Below, piece by piece: positions 1 through 6,078 of a stretch of 8,894 nucleotides of DNA. The notes below the pieces were generated by a model. That model searched no databases and was not told the DNA's origin. It saw only the letters and a list, made by a program, of their open reading frames with translations. The position numbers and the translations under genes are program-made. The stretch lies in contig CANFEI010000030.1 in NCBI GenBank assembly GCA_947445495.1, positions 1 through 8,894 on the forward strand, given 5' to 3'. Each line of letters starts with the position of its first letter. The first letter of the stretch is position 1. The stretch is from Alcaligenaceae bacterium (GTDB taxonomy: Bacteria; Pseudomonadota; Gammaproteobacteria; Burkholderiales; Burkholderiaceae).

Positions 1-1
1 A

Positions 2-700
2 CGCCTCGACGGGGTGCTGCATAGCAAAACATCCTCTTCCGTTCTAAGCAAGAATCGGTTTGGTAACGAGGCCTTGACGGATATTTCAAACGTCGGCCAG
101 GACGGCAACATCCTCGAAGCAGCCGATCGCCGAAGAATGAATGGCATTAGTAACCGCATCTGGCACACTGATGCCTCGTTTGAAGAACCGGCAGGTCGCT
201 ACTCGATGCTCTACGCCCGAAACATTCCACCGGTGCGTGCCGACACAGAGTTTGCCGATATGCGTGCAGCCTACGACGCGCTAGATGCGGGTACGAAGGC
301 GACAATCGAAGATCTTCACACTTATCATTCGATCGTTTACTCCCGCCACACGATGGGTTTTGATTTTTCGCCCGAAGAAAGTGCAAAACTCCCCGGCGCA
401 ACACATCCGCTCGTCAGAAAGTTTGCTGACTCAAACAGAAAGTCTCTGTACCTCGCCTCACATGCTGCGCACATTACAGAGTGGCCAGTACCTGAGGGGC
501 GCTTACTGCTCAAGGATCTGATCGAGCACGCGACGCGCAGAGAGTTTCTGTATAGCCACGAGTGGGCTCTAGGTGATCTGGTTATTTGGGACAACCGGAC
601 CACCATGCATCGCGCTCGGCCCTTCGATGACAAGGCTTACAAGCGTGAACTCACACGAGTCACCACGCTTGATCTACCTCTTGCTATGTCCCAACCTTAA
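2..700 (+). CDS. TfdA/TauD-family Fe(II)/2-oxoglutarate-dependent dioxygenase, 5' truncated by window edge
   Basis: This is the C-terminal three quarters of a non-haem iron oxygenase that couples 2-oxoglutarate decarboxylation to hydroxylation of a substrate. The reading frame is open to base 2, so the GTG at 14 is probably internal; TfdA proteins are about 285-300 residues and roughly 60 are missing. Counting from the GTG at 14, the iron ligands are visible as H51 and D53 (WHTDASF) and H199 (WDNRTTMHRAR). T78 (ADTEF) lies 27 residues after the first His, as in TfdA, and R211 and R215 fit the 2-oxoglutarate-binding arginines. Stretches such as DMRAAYDAL and EHATRREF closely resemble 2,4-D dioxygenase TfdA as I remember it. 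The family also acts on taurine, alkyl sulfates and other carboxylates, so the substrate is not assignable. It is the only plus-strand gene and its end overlaps the convergent aspartate-dehydrogenase-like gene by 17 bases. Confidence 0.93.
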   Translation, partial: RLDGVLHSKTSSSVLSKNRFGNEALTDISNVGQDGNILEAADRRRMNGISNRIWHTDASFEEPAGRYSMLYARNIPPVRADTEFADMRAAYDALDAGTKATIEDLHTYHSIVYSRHTMGFDFSPEESAKLPGATHPLVRKFADSNRKSLYLASHAAHITEWPVPEGRLLLKDLIEHATRREFLYSHEWALGDLVIWDNRTTMHRARPFDDKAYKRELTRVTTLDLPLAMSQP

Positions 701-1511
701 AGCCCGACTGCATCTTGCGCAGCAGAGCGATCACGCTCTGCGCAACAATTCGACCTGTCTTCGGGTTTTCAGAGGGAATGTTCTCCATCGTCATGGTGAA
801 TTTCGCTGAATCGGAATCCACCACGATCGTATGCGTATTACGCACTACGCCTGGGTCTGCCCAGATTTCGAGCAAGGTCTTTTCTGGACCCACTCCGGCT
901 AACGCCAACGCCACCACCACATTTAGGTTTGCAGGAAAGCCCTTGGCCGCATCACGTGCATTGCCCTCAAACACCTTCTTAGCTTCAGTTAAACCCTCGA
1001 TGCTGATGTTGTTCTGAATCAGATGCGGTGCGCCAGCCAGTCCGTTTGGTGGCTTGCGCGTGACCATACGTACGGTGTGAATCGTCCCCTCGGCCGCCGC
1101 GATCATGGCGTCTAAGCCGATCAAGGCGCCCGTAGGAACATGAATCACACCGCCCTGTGTCTTGGCGGCCTCGATGAGCTCTGGATGAAACAGAAGCGCA
1201 CCCACAGACAACACTACCACTTGCTTCTTTGCCTTTAGAAATGGCGTGACGATCTCAGACAACAAGGCCGCGGGTGCGCACTCGATCACCAAATCGGCCT
1301 CGGGCTCTAGGTTGGCAATGGTCAACACCTTGACCGGATGTGCCAGCGAAGAAACAAAACTCGCCGCCTTGACATGATCCTTGGCCGAGACGGCAGTCAA
1401 GACCACCCCTGGCACTTTGCCGGCAGCGAGACTTTTGGCAATCGACTTACCGATGGCACCCAGACCTGCGATGGCAACACGCAATGGCTTTGAGGCTTGT
1501 GTTTGAGACAT
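684..1511 (-). CDS. nadX: L-aspartate dehydrogenase-like protein (NadX/DUF108 family)
   Basis: This is a 275-residue NAD(P)-dependent dehydrogenase of the aspartate dehydrogenase family, whose known reaction is oxidative deamination of L-aspartate to iminoaspartate/oxaloacetate and ammonia. The N-terminal Rossmann fold has GLGAIG at residues 16-21. The C-terminal catalytic domain shows GALIGLDA (128-135), the FPANLNVVVALALAG segment (192-206) and RNTH with the likely catalytic His227, followed by ENPKTG (248-253). Length matches the family (about 265-275). The ATG at 1511 is preceded by a modest AGGT ribosome site. NadX can feed NAD synthesis, but no nadA or nadC is present; lying downstream of an MmgE/PrpD gene and a TctC-type gene, it more likely serves catabolism of an amino-dicarboxylate. 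The family fold is clear; the true substrate is an inference. Its last 17 bases overlap the convergent dioxygenase gene. Confidence 0.88.
   Translation of the reverse strand: MSQTQASKPLRVAIAGLGAIGKSIAKSLAAGKVPGVVLTAVSAKDHVKAASFVSSLAHPVKVLTIANLEPEADLVIECAPAALLSEIVTPFLKAKKQVVVLSVGALLFHPELIEAAKTQGGVIHVPTGALIGLDAMIAAAEGTIHTVRMVTRKPPNGLAGAPHLIQNNISIEGLTEAKKVFEGNARDAAKGFPANLNVVVALALAGVGPEKTLLEIWADPGVVRNTHTIVVDSDSAKFTMTMENIPSENPKTGRIVAQSVIALLRKMQSGFKVGT
715..745. repeat. Bulged 12-bp inverted repeat (hairpin) behind the dioxygenase stop
   Basis: TTGCGC (715-720) pairs with GCGCAA (740-745), and AGAGCG (724-729) pairs with CGCTCT (734-739). The loop is ATCA, with a 3-base bulge (AGC, 721-723) on the left arm. 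It starts 14 bases after the dioxygenase stop, inside the 3' end of the convergent aspartate-dehydrogenase-like gene. No T-run follows on either strand, so it is not a classical intrinsic terminator. It may slow or stabilise the 3' ends of the facing transcripts, or be a by-product of coding sequence (it encodes part of VAQSVIALLRKMQ). Confidence 0.45.
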
Positions 1512-1562
1512 AGTTTTACAACCTAAAGAAAAAATGAAACCATAAATTTTTACCGAAGCAAT

Positions 1563-2543
1563 CTAATCAATCTTCATATTTGAAGACTTCACAATCTGCG
1601 CATATTTTGCCACCTCTGCACGGATGTGCTCACCAAACGCACCGGGAGTGCCTCCGATAATCTCAATGCCGCGCTCAGCTAGATTTTTCTTGATGGCAGG
1701 ATCTTGCAACACTTTGTTGAGTGCCGCATTCATTGTAGAAATTGCAAGCGGCGCGGTCCCAACCGGAGCGATGATCCCGTACCAAGAGTCCGTCTCAAAC
1801 TTCGGGAGACCTTGCTCAGCGATCGTTGGAATTTCTGGCGCGAGAGGTGCTCGGGTCAAATAAGTGGTCCCAAGCGCCTTAAGTTTGCCGCTACGAATAT
1901 GGGCGATGAAATCCGGTAGATTCCCAAACATCAGGTCGATGTTGCCCGCCAACAAATCAGTCAGCGCAGGGCCCTGTGCCTTGTAAGGTACATGCACCAT
2001 ATCGATTCCAGCCATAGTTTTGAGCATCTCACCCGCAAAGTGCGGAGTCGTGCCATTACCGAAGGATCCGTAAGAAAGTTTGCCAGGATTCTTCTTGGCG
2101 TACGCAATCAACTCTTGCAGGTTATTAATGCCCAGGCTGGGTTTGATTGCGAGTACGTTGGCAGTCTTCGCCAGCAAAATCACTGGAGCCAAATCATCCA
2201 GCGTCTTGTAAGGCAACGCCTTGACGAGCGTCTGGTTGACAGTGAAGCTATTGGCCACTCCACCAAAGGTGTGCTGATCAGTCGCCTTGGCCACCGCATC
2301 GACGCCGATGACTGTTCCAGCGCCAGGCTTGTTCTCTACGATCACAGGATTGGCGAGATCGCGCCCAACTTCAACAGACATCAGTCGTACCACTGCATCG
2401 AGCGTGCTCGCGCCACCAGGGAACGGAACAATCATGCGGATCGGCTGAGTGGGCCAAGCTTTCGCCGGGGCCGTCTGTGCCTGCACCATACCGGACGTCA
2501 TAGCGAGCAATGAACAGACTGCAACCAAGAATGTATTCTTCAT
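1563..2543 (-). CDS. Bug/TctC-family periplasmic substrate-binding protein of the tripartite tricarboxylate transporter type
   Basis: This is a 326-residue secreted solute-binding protein. A signal peptide is plain: MKN, a hydrophobic core to about residue 18, then VQA-QT with cleavage likely after residue 22. The mature protein begins with the family hallmark WPTQPIRMIVPFPGG (30-44), followed by VENKPGAGT (69-77), a GKLSYGSFGNGTTPHFAGE segment (154-172), VPYKAQGPALTDLLAG (185-200) and SWYGIIAP (253-260). Bug proteins bind carboxylates such as citrate, malate, aspartate or aromatic acids and hand them to a TctA/TctB permease. No tctA or tctB lies in the window, as is common for the many orphan Bug genes of Burkholderiales. 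The start at 2543 has GGAGAG 9 bases upstream and the signal peptide begins exactly there. The gene sits 51 bases behind the MmgE/PrpD gene and 51 ahead of the aspartate-dehydrogenase-like gene, so the ligand is probably the substrate of those enzymes. Confidence 0.95.
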   Translation of the reverse strand: MKNTFLVAVCSLLAMTSGMVQAQTAPAKAWPTQPIRMIVPFPGGASTLDAVVRLMSVEVGRDLANPVIVENKPGAGTVIGVDAVAKATDQHTFGGVANSFTVNQTLVKALPYKTLDDLAPVILLAKTANVLAIKPSLGINNLQELIAYAKKNPGKLSYGSFGNGTTPHFAGEMLKTMAGIDMVHVPYKAQGPALTDLLAGNIDLMFGNLPDFIAHIRSGKLKALGTTYLTRAPLAPEIPTIAEQGLPKFETDSWYGIIAPVGTAPLAISTMNAALNKVLQDPAIKKNLAERGIEIIGGTPGAFGEHIRAEVAKYAQIVKSSNMKID

Positions 2544-2584
2544 TGAGCGACTCTCCGTTGTTTGACTGAGCGAACAATTGACAT
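2540..2584 (-). CDS. Possible 14-codon leader ORF coupled to the TctC-type gene
   Basis: In the gap between the MmgE/PrpD gene and the binding-protein gene, an ATG at 2584 opens a frame encoding MSIVRSVKQRRVAQ. Its TGA (2542-2540) overlaps the ATG of the binding-protein gene in an ATGA arrangement. It is preceded by TAAGGAG with a spacing of 7 bases to the ATG, a better Shine-Dalgarno sequence than that of the downstream gene; the TAA in it is the stop of the MmgE/PrpD gene. The product is very basic and has no recognisable motif. It could be a translated leader that couples translation of the binding protein, or a chance frame in a short gap. Confidence 0.3.
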   Translation of the reverse strand: MSIVRSVKQRRVAQ

Positions 2585-2594
2585 GACCAACTCC

Positions 2595-3968
2595 TTAAGT
2601 TTTTCCAGAAACAAACGTCATCAACGCGCCGGCATCGCGTGCGCGATCCAGCGACCACACGGCATCAATCAAGGGCTCAACCTGAACCCCTGATTTCCCA
2701 TACGCACATAACATGCGCAATTTTTCTTCAATCTGAGCGTCAGTCAGCGGCTTGCCCGTCGAGCCTTGCGGCACCTTAACGGTACGGCTCAAGATAAAAC
2801 CGTCTGCCCAGTGAACTCTGACTGTCGCTGCTTCAACACCATACTCGCTATCTTCGATAAAGCAAACCTTTTGACCCAGCGCCTGAAGCGCGGGATCGGC
2901 AACAGCCTCATCACTAAACTCAGCCAGCCCTGCCCGCCCTCGCACGAGCGAAACCGACACCGCATGCTGTGCACTCACTTGTGACTCTCGACCGGTTCGG
3001 ATACCAGGGCGATCGGTACGCTGCTTCAGTAAGGGGCGACCCACCAATTCAATACGGGAAATGTTCTGCGCCGACCGCTGCACAAACTGTGCATCGCTGG
3101 CGATGTCCAAACAGGCATCAATCACGGGGTTAAGCACAACACCGCAAGGATAAGGCTTGTACGTATTCTGCAGTAGCTCCCATCGACTTCCTAAGTCTGA
3201 CACCACCGCATCGAAATCCGGCACATCGCAAGTCACCGGCATAAACCCACGCACCCCTTCAATTGGGGCCTTAGGACCATCAAAATTCTGCTGCGCAAGT
3301 AGCGCTGCAATCATTCCGTTTCGCGCCGCGTTACCCATACTCACGCTTTTAGCCATCGTACCAAGCGACTCAACCAAGCCCCCGGCTTGCACCGAGGCGG
3401 ACCCAAGCGCCCAAAGAGACTGTTGCTCTGTCAGACCTAGCAATCGGGCCGACGCACAGGCCGAACCAAATACTCCGCAGGTCGAGGTGATGTGCCAACC
3501 GCGCGCGTAGTGCCCGGGCGATACCCCATTACCAATTCGACACTCCACTTCTGCCCCGACGATGAAGCTCAAGAGTGCCTCCACACCCGTCACCGCACGC
3601 GCTTGTGTCCAAGCAAACACTGGAGACGCCACCGGGGCGGTCGGGTGAATAATCGTGGGGATATGTGTATCGTCAAAATCAAAAACGTTTGCAGCGATCG
3701 TATTAATCGCTGCAGCGGTGAGCACATCCATCCGCTCGACACGCCCAATAATCGTGGCTTGTTGCGAATTGGAAAACGCGCCATACACGCGTAGCGCTTT
3801 CTCAATTGTGGGGTCATAACACGCTGAAAGCGCGGTTGCAAAGTAGTTCAATAAAGAGCGCTTCGCTTCATGTCGCACCTGTTCGGGAACGTCATTCCAT
3901 TCAAACTCAGCGGTGAATTTCGCTAATTGGCGCGAGACATCTGGAACCACCTTAGATACGGGACTCAT
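2595..3968 (-). CDS. MmgE/PrpD family protein (2-methylcitrate dehydratase-like)
   Basis: This 457-residue cytoplasmic protein belongs to the family that includes 2-methylcitrate dehydratase PrpD, cis-aconitate decarboxylase and iminodisuccinate epimerase, all iron-independent enzymes on polycarboxylates. Visible hallmarks are the DFDDTH motif (97-102), IIHPTAPVASP (106-116), GWHITSTCG (157-165) with His159, AKSVSMGNAARNG (206-218) with Lys207, and KPYPCG (271-276) with Lys271. D97, T101, H108, H159, K207 and K271 line up well with the active-site set known from cis-aconitate decarboxylase, so the protein should be catalytically competent. The C-terminal lid domain follows from about 280, with a PLTDAQIEEKLR segment near 407-418. 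Length is normal. The ATG at 3968 follows a purine-rich GAAGAAAAGAAG. There is no methylcitrate synthase or methylisocitrate lyase nearby, so propionate catabolism is unlikely. The reaction (dehydration, decarboxylation or epimerisation) cannot be decided from sequence. Confidence 0.93.
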   Translation of the reverse strand: MSPVSKVVPDVSRQLAKFTAEFEWNDVPEQVRHEAKRSLLNYFATALSACYDPTIEKALRVYGAFSNSQQATIIGRVERMDVLTAAAINTIAANVFDFDDTHIPTIIHPTAPVASPVFAWTQARAVTGVEALLSFIVGAEVECRIGNGVSPGHYARGWHITSTCGVFGSACASARLLGLTEQQSLWALGSASVQAGGLVESLGTMAKSVSMGNAARNGMIAALLAQQNFDGPKAPIEGVRGFMPVTCDVPDFDAVVSDLGSRWELLQNTYKPYPCGVVLNPVIDACLDIASDAQFVQRSAQNISRIELVGRPLLKQRTDRPGIRTGRESQVSAQHAVSVSLVRGRAGLAEFSDEAVADPALQALGQKVCFIEDSEYGVEAATVRVHWADGFILSRTVKVPQGSTGKPLTDAQIEEKLRMLCAYGKSGVQVEPLIDAVWSLDRARDAGALMTFVSGKT

Positions 3969-4037
3969 CAGTATTCTTCTTTTCTTCGTTATTCAAACTT
4001 TTAGGCAACAGTGTGCATTTAAACCAGCGCCAAGGCG
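3969..4037 (-). other. 69-base gap between the methyltransferase and MmgE/PrpD genes
   Basis: This is the longest gap between genes in the window and the most natural place for a boundary between an upstream set (leuC to methyltransferase) and a downstream set (MmgE/PrpD to aspartate dehydrogenase). It is AT-rich next to the MmgE/PrpD start and carries that gene's purine-rich ribosome site (about 3976-3987). A small inverted repeat, CGCC-TT-GGCG, lies just after the methyltransferase stop, but the stem has only 4 bp and no T-run follows, so it is not a convincing terminator. I found no convincing sigma-70 promoter. Confidence 0.4.
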
Positions 4038-4769
4038 TTATGACTTCGCGACAGCAGAGATCACAAGCTGTCGGCCATAGACCACCTGATCCGACAAGGC
4101 CTGCGACCACAACATACGTAAGCTGTCGGAATCCGCCTTGCGAAACTGACGTCGCGCATAGTTTTTCACGATCCAACCCAAGCCATGTTCCCAGACTCGG
4201 CGCGGCTTTGATTCATCCACATCATGTACAGAAATTTCTTCGAAACCATTCAGGCCCAACAACAACCAGAGCTGGAATAGTCCGAGACTCAGCCAAGGCA
4301 TATGGGGCTCTGGCGTATCGTTTTGCGCGAACCAAGAGTAAGACCTGGGATAACCTTGGATCAGGTGATTGACCCGTGCACCGACATAATTCGGATTAGG
4401 CACCGACAACACGAAACGTCCACGAGCATTTAAATGTTGCCGTACGCTCTGGACAAAACTGCCTGGATTTTGCAGATACCCCATTGCCTCGCAGCAAACA
4501 ATCGCATCGTAATGTCCAACTTCATCAGGCACTCCAGCATTGAAATCTGCGGGAACGAATAAGCCATACCCCTGGGGAGCCGGTGAATAAAAATCGATAC
4601 CATCAATGATGACGGGAGGTGCCAGCGCATTGCGCAACCATCCGTCCCCACAACATATGTCCAACACTCTGTGAGGAGCAAAGACATTCAACGCATCCGC
4701 GACGGCACGCCGATGTGCCTTGCTACCCGACATTGCGTACGTCAGAGAATCTTTCGTGACATCAACCAT
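4038..4769 (-). CDS. Class I SAM-dependent methyltransferase
   Basis: This 243-residue protein has the Rossmann-like methyltransferase fold. Motif I is VLDICCGDGWL (35-45), the acidic residue that binds the SAM ribose is probably D59 (DGIDFY), PADF (73-76) is the next loop, and YDAIVCCEAMGYL (87-99) is the motif IV region. VLSVPNPNYVGARVNHL (120-136) follows, a segment typical of Methyltransf_11/23-type small-molecule or glycan methyltransferases. The C-terminal third has a hydrophobic helix (WLSLGLFQLWLLLGL, 159-173) that is more likely a cap or substrate-binding helix than a membrane span. The substrate is unknown. The ATG at 4769 lies 2 bases after the stop of the YfaP-like gene, with no obvious ribosome site of its own, which points to translational coupling and a shared operon. 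Whether it modifies one of the two membrane proteins before it or a small molecule cannot be told. Confidence 0.85.
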   Translation of the reverse strand: MVDVTKDSLTYAMSGSKAHRRAVADALNVFAPHRVLDICCGDGWLRNALAPPVIIDGIDFYSPAPQGYGLFVPADFNAGVPDEVGHYDAIVCCEAMGYLQNPGSFVQSVRQHLNARGRFVLSVPNPNYVGARVNHLIQGYPRSYSWFAQNDTPEPHMPWLSLGLFQLWLLLGLNGFEEISVHDVDESKPRRVWEHGLGWIVKNYARRQFRKADSDSLRMLWSQALSDQVVYGRQLVISAVAKS

Positions 4770-4771
4770 GC

Positions 4772-6052
4772 TTACGGGACAACAAAAAAAGCTAGGTTAA
4801 TGGGGGCTTTGCTGTGACAGCGGTCTGCGCAAACCATATCACTGACTTTGACAACACCTTCGTAAGTATTTTTCTTCCCATCGATTGTGACGACGACTGT
4901 GAAAGGAACATCTTTTCTTTCTGCTAACGGAGCATTGGCACTAAACATATTGACGCGAACTTGGTATCGACCACTTCCGGGCTTCTCATTCCACGAAATA
5001 TTCTCAATGGGTTCGGGACGTGTGGCGCAGCCAGACATTTTCTGACAGGCATTCGCATCGATATCCAAACTACCGCCGCTAGGTGATTTGCGAACATGGT
5101 CGTTGTACATGCTAATGGTGACGCCGTCGGGCTGTACCACCAGCAAATCAAGATCGGCCTGTCCCTGCCAAGCAAGCGCCACGTTGATGTACTTACCCTG
5201 CGTGACATCGTTTGCCTGCAAGCGGCGATCGATTTCGGAGCTACTTACTGCGCTCGGTTCGGCGACGGTCGGTGGGGCCACAACAGTGGCGGGAGGCGGT
5301 GCGACCACCGGAGGTGTACACGATTGGGACTTCACGCCAATCTGCGTCCACAACTGTTCGATGCGCGCACGAAGCGCCGTTTCTTCTTGCGCACTTGCAC
5401 CCGTTGTGACAAAGCCGATCCACTGTCGATTGGTCAGCCCCGCCAACAGTAGTAAAAACAACGCGAGCAAGATCAGCCAAGGGAGCACACCCGTGCCAGA
5501 CTGCTTTTCCGATAAGTCGGACTTGGCTTTATGGGTCGCAATAATCTTTTCAGCTGGGCGCCAGGCTTGCGCAAAACGCGTATCGAGATCGAAATCAGTC
5601 GATTTATCGCCATAGGGCATACACCCCCATTGGGCGATAACCAGTTGGTCGCCCACCACGAACACTGAGTTCAGCGCATCAGGCGTAGAGAGCATGGCCA
5701 ACAAGGCTTGCGCACCATGCGCAGAGGCAGACGACACGCCATCGCCCGAAATCTGCCGAGCGAGCGCGCGAACCCGTTGACAATTCGCAGACAGTTTCTG
5801 CGCAACGTTAATTTTTTCTGCTGGACTGAGCGCCTCAAAGGACCTGACCTCACCAGATAACTTGGTAGACCAAGCTATCGCGCCCTTAAGTGGATTGACT
5901 ACAGGCTCTGCAAAAAACGGTGCGAGCGGTGGTTGACCGGCGTCGCGTTGCAACAGGTTCACCAACTGTTGATAATAGGTGAACACCGGCTGGCCGTTTA
6001 TCCCCTTGACATCGATAAGTTTTCGCTGTGTGACAACTGGCAAAGTTTGCAT
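4772..6052 (-). CDS. Single-pass inner-membrane protein with periplasmic YfaP/DUF2135-like domain; N-terminus possibly SrfA-like
   Basis: This 426-residue protein has no signal peptide but one strong central membrane helix (about 189-207, LPWLILLALFLLLLAGL). The first 185 residues are predicted cytoplasmic, with NGQPVFTYYQQL (19-30), an IAW segment near 59-61 and a helical stretch to about 122. After the membrane come an amphipathic helix (224-239), Cys245 and a Pro/Val-rich linker (247-266). Residues 286-403 form a beta-rich domain that I read as YfaP/DUF2135-like: ALAWQGQADLDLLVVQPDG (292-310), SPSGGSLDIDANAC (323-336), ENISW (350-354) and GRYQVRVNMF (361-370). Close cysteine pairs (336/342 and 408/412) fit disulfides in an oxidising periplasm. 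The N-terminal pattern and the overall layout resemble SrfA of srfABC loci as I recall them, but I cannot test this. It starts 26 bases after the protease stop and ends 2 bases before the methyltransferase. The function is unknown. Confidence 0.85.
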   Translation of the reverse strand: MQTLPVVTQRKLIDVKGINGQPVFTYYQQLVNLLQRDAGQPPLAPFFAEPVVNPLKGAIAWSTKLSGEVRSFEALSPAEKINVAQKLSANCQRVRALARQISGDGVSSASAHGAQALLAMLSTPDALNSVFVVGDQLVIAQWGCMPYGDKSTDFDLDTRFAQAWRPAEKIIATHKAKSDLSEKQSGTGVLPWLILLALFLLLLAGLTNRQWIGFVTTGASAQEETALRARIEQLWTQIGVKSQSCTPPVVAPPPATVVAPPTVAEPSAVSSSEIDRRLQANDVTQGKYINVALAWQGQADLDLLVVQPDGVTISMYNDHVRKSPSGGSLDIDANACQKMSGCATRPEPIENISWNEKPGSGRYQVRVNMFSANAPLAERKDVPFTVVVTIDGKKNTYEGVVKVSDMVCADRCHSKAPINLAFFVVP

Positions 6053-6078
6053 GATGAATCGTCTCTGTCCGTTGACCG

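Noticed and set aside
1533..1566. Possible terminator between the binding-protein and aspartate-dehydrogenase-like genes (TTGC-TTCG-GTAA, with T-rich sequence further on)
   Set aside because: The stem has only 4 pairs including a G-T wobble, and the T-run is not adjacent to it. A UUCG-type loop is notable, but the hairpin is too weak to call.
1992..2513. 173-residue plus-strand open frame opposite the binding-protein gene
   Set aside because: It is a mirror frame of a confidently identified Bug/TctC gene, with no recognisable motif, an Arg/His-rich composition typical of antisense frames and no good ribosome site.
4037..4066. Possible sigma-70 promoter for the MmgE/PrpD gene (TTGTGA, 18 bases, CATAAC on the minus strand)
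   Set aside because: Each box matches the consensus at only 4 of 6 positions and it lies inside the methyltransferase coding end; such matches are expected by chance.
4556..4604. Methyltransferase or nearby segment as part of a mobile element
   Set aside because: No transposase, inverted-repeat ends, target duplications or tRNA were found anywhere in the window, so any insertion of the middle module must be judged from comparative data.
5088..5615. 175-residue plus-strand open frame opposite the YfaP-like gene
   Set aside because: It is low-complexity Ser/Thr/Gly/Ala antisense to the Pro-rich linker and membrane segment of a better supported gene. A hydrophobic core or domain is absent.
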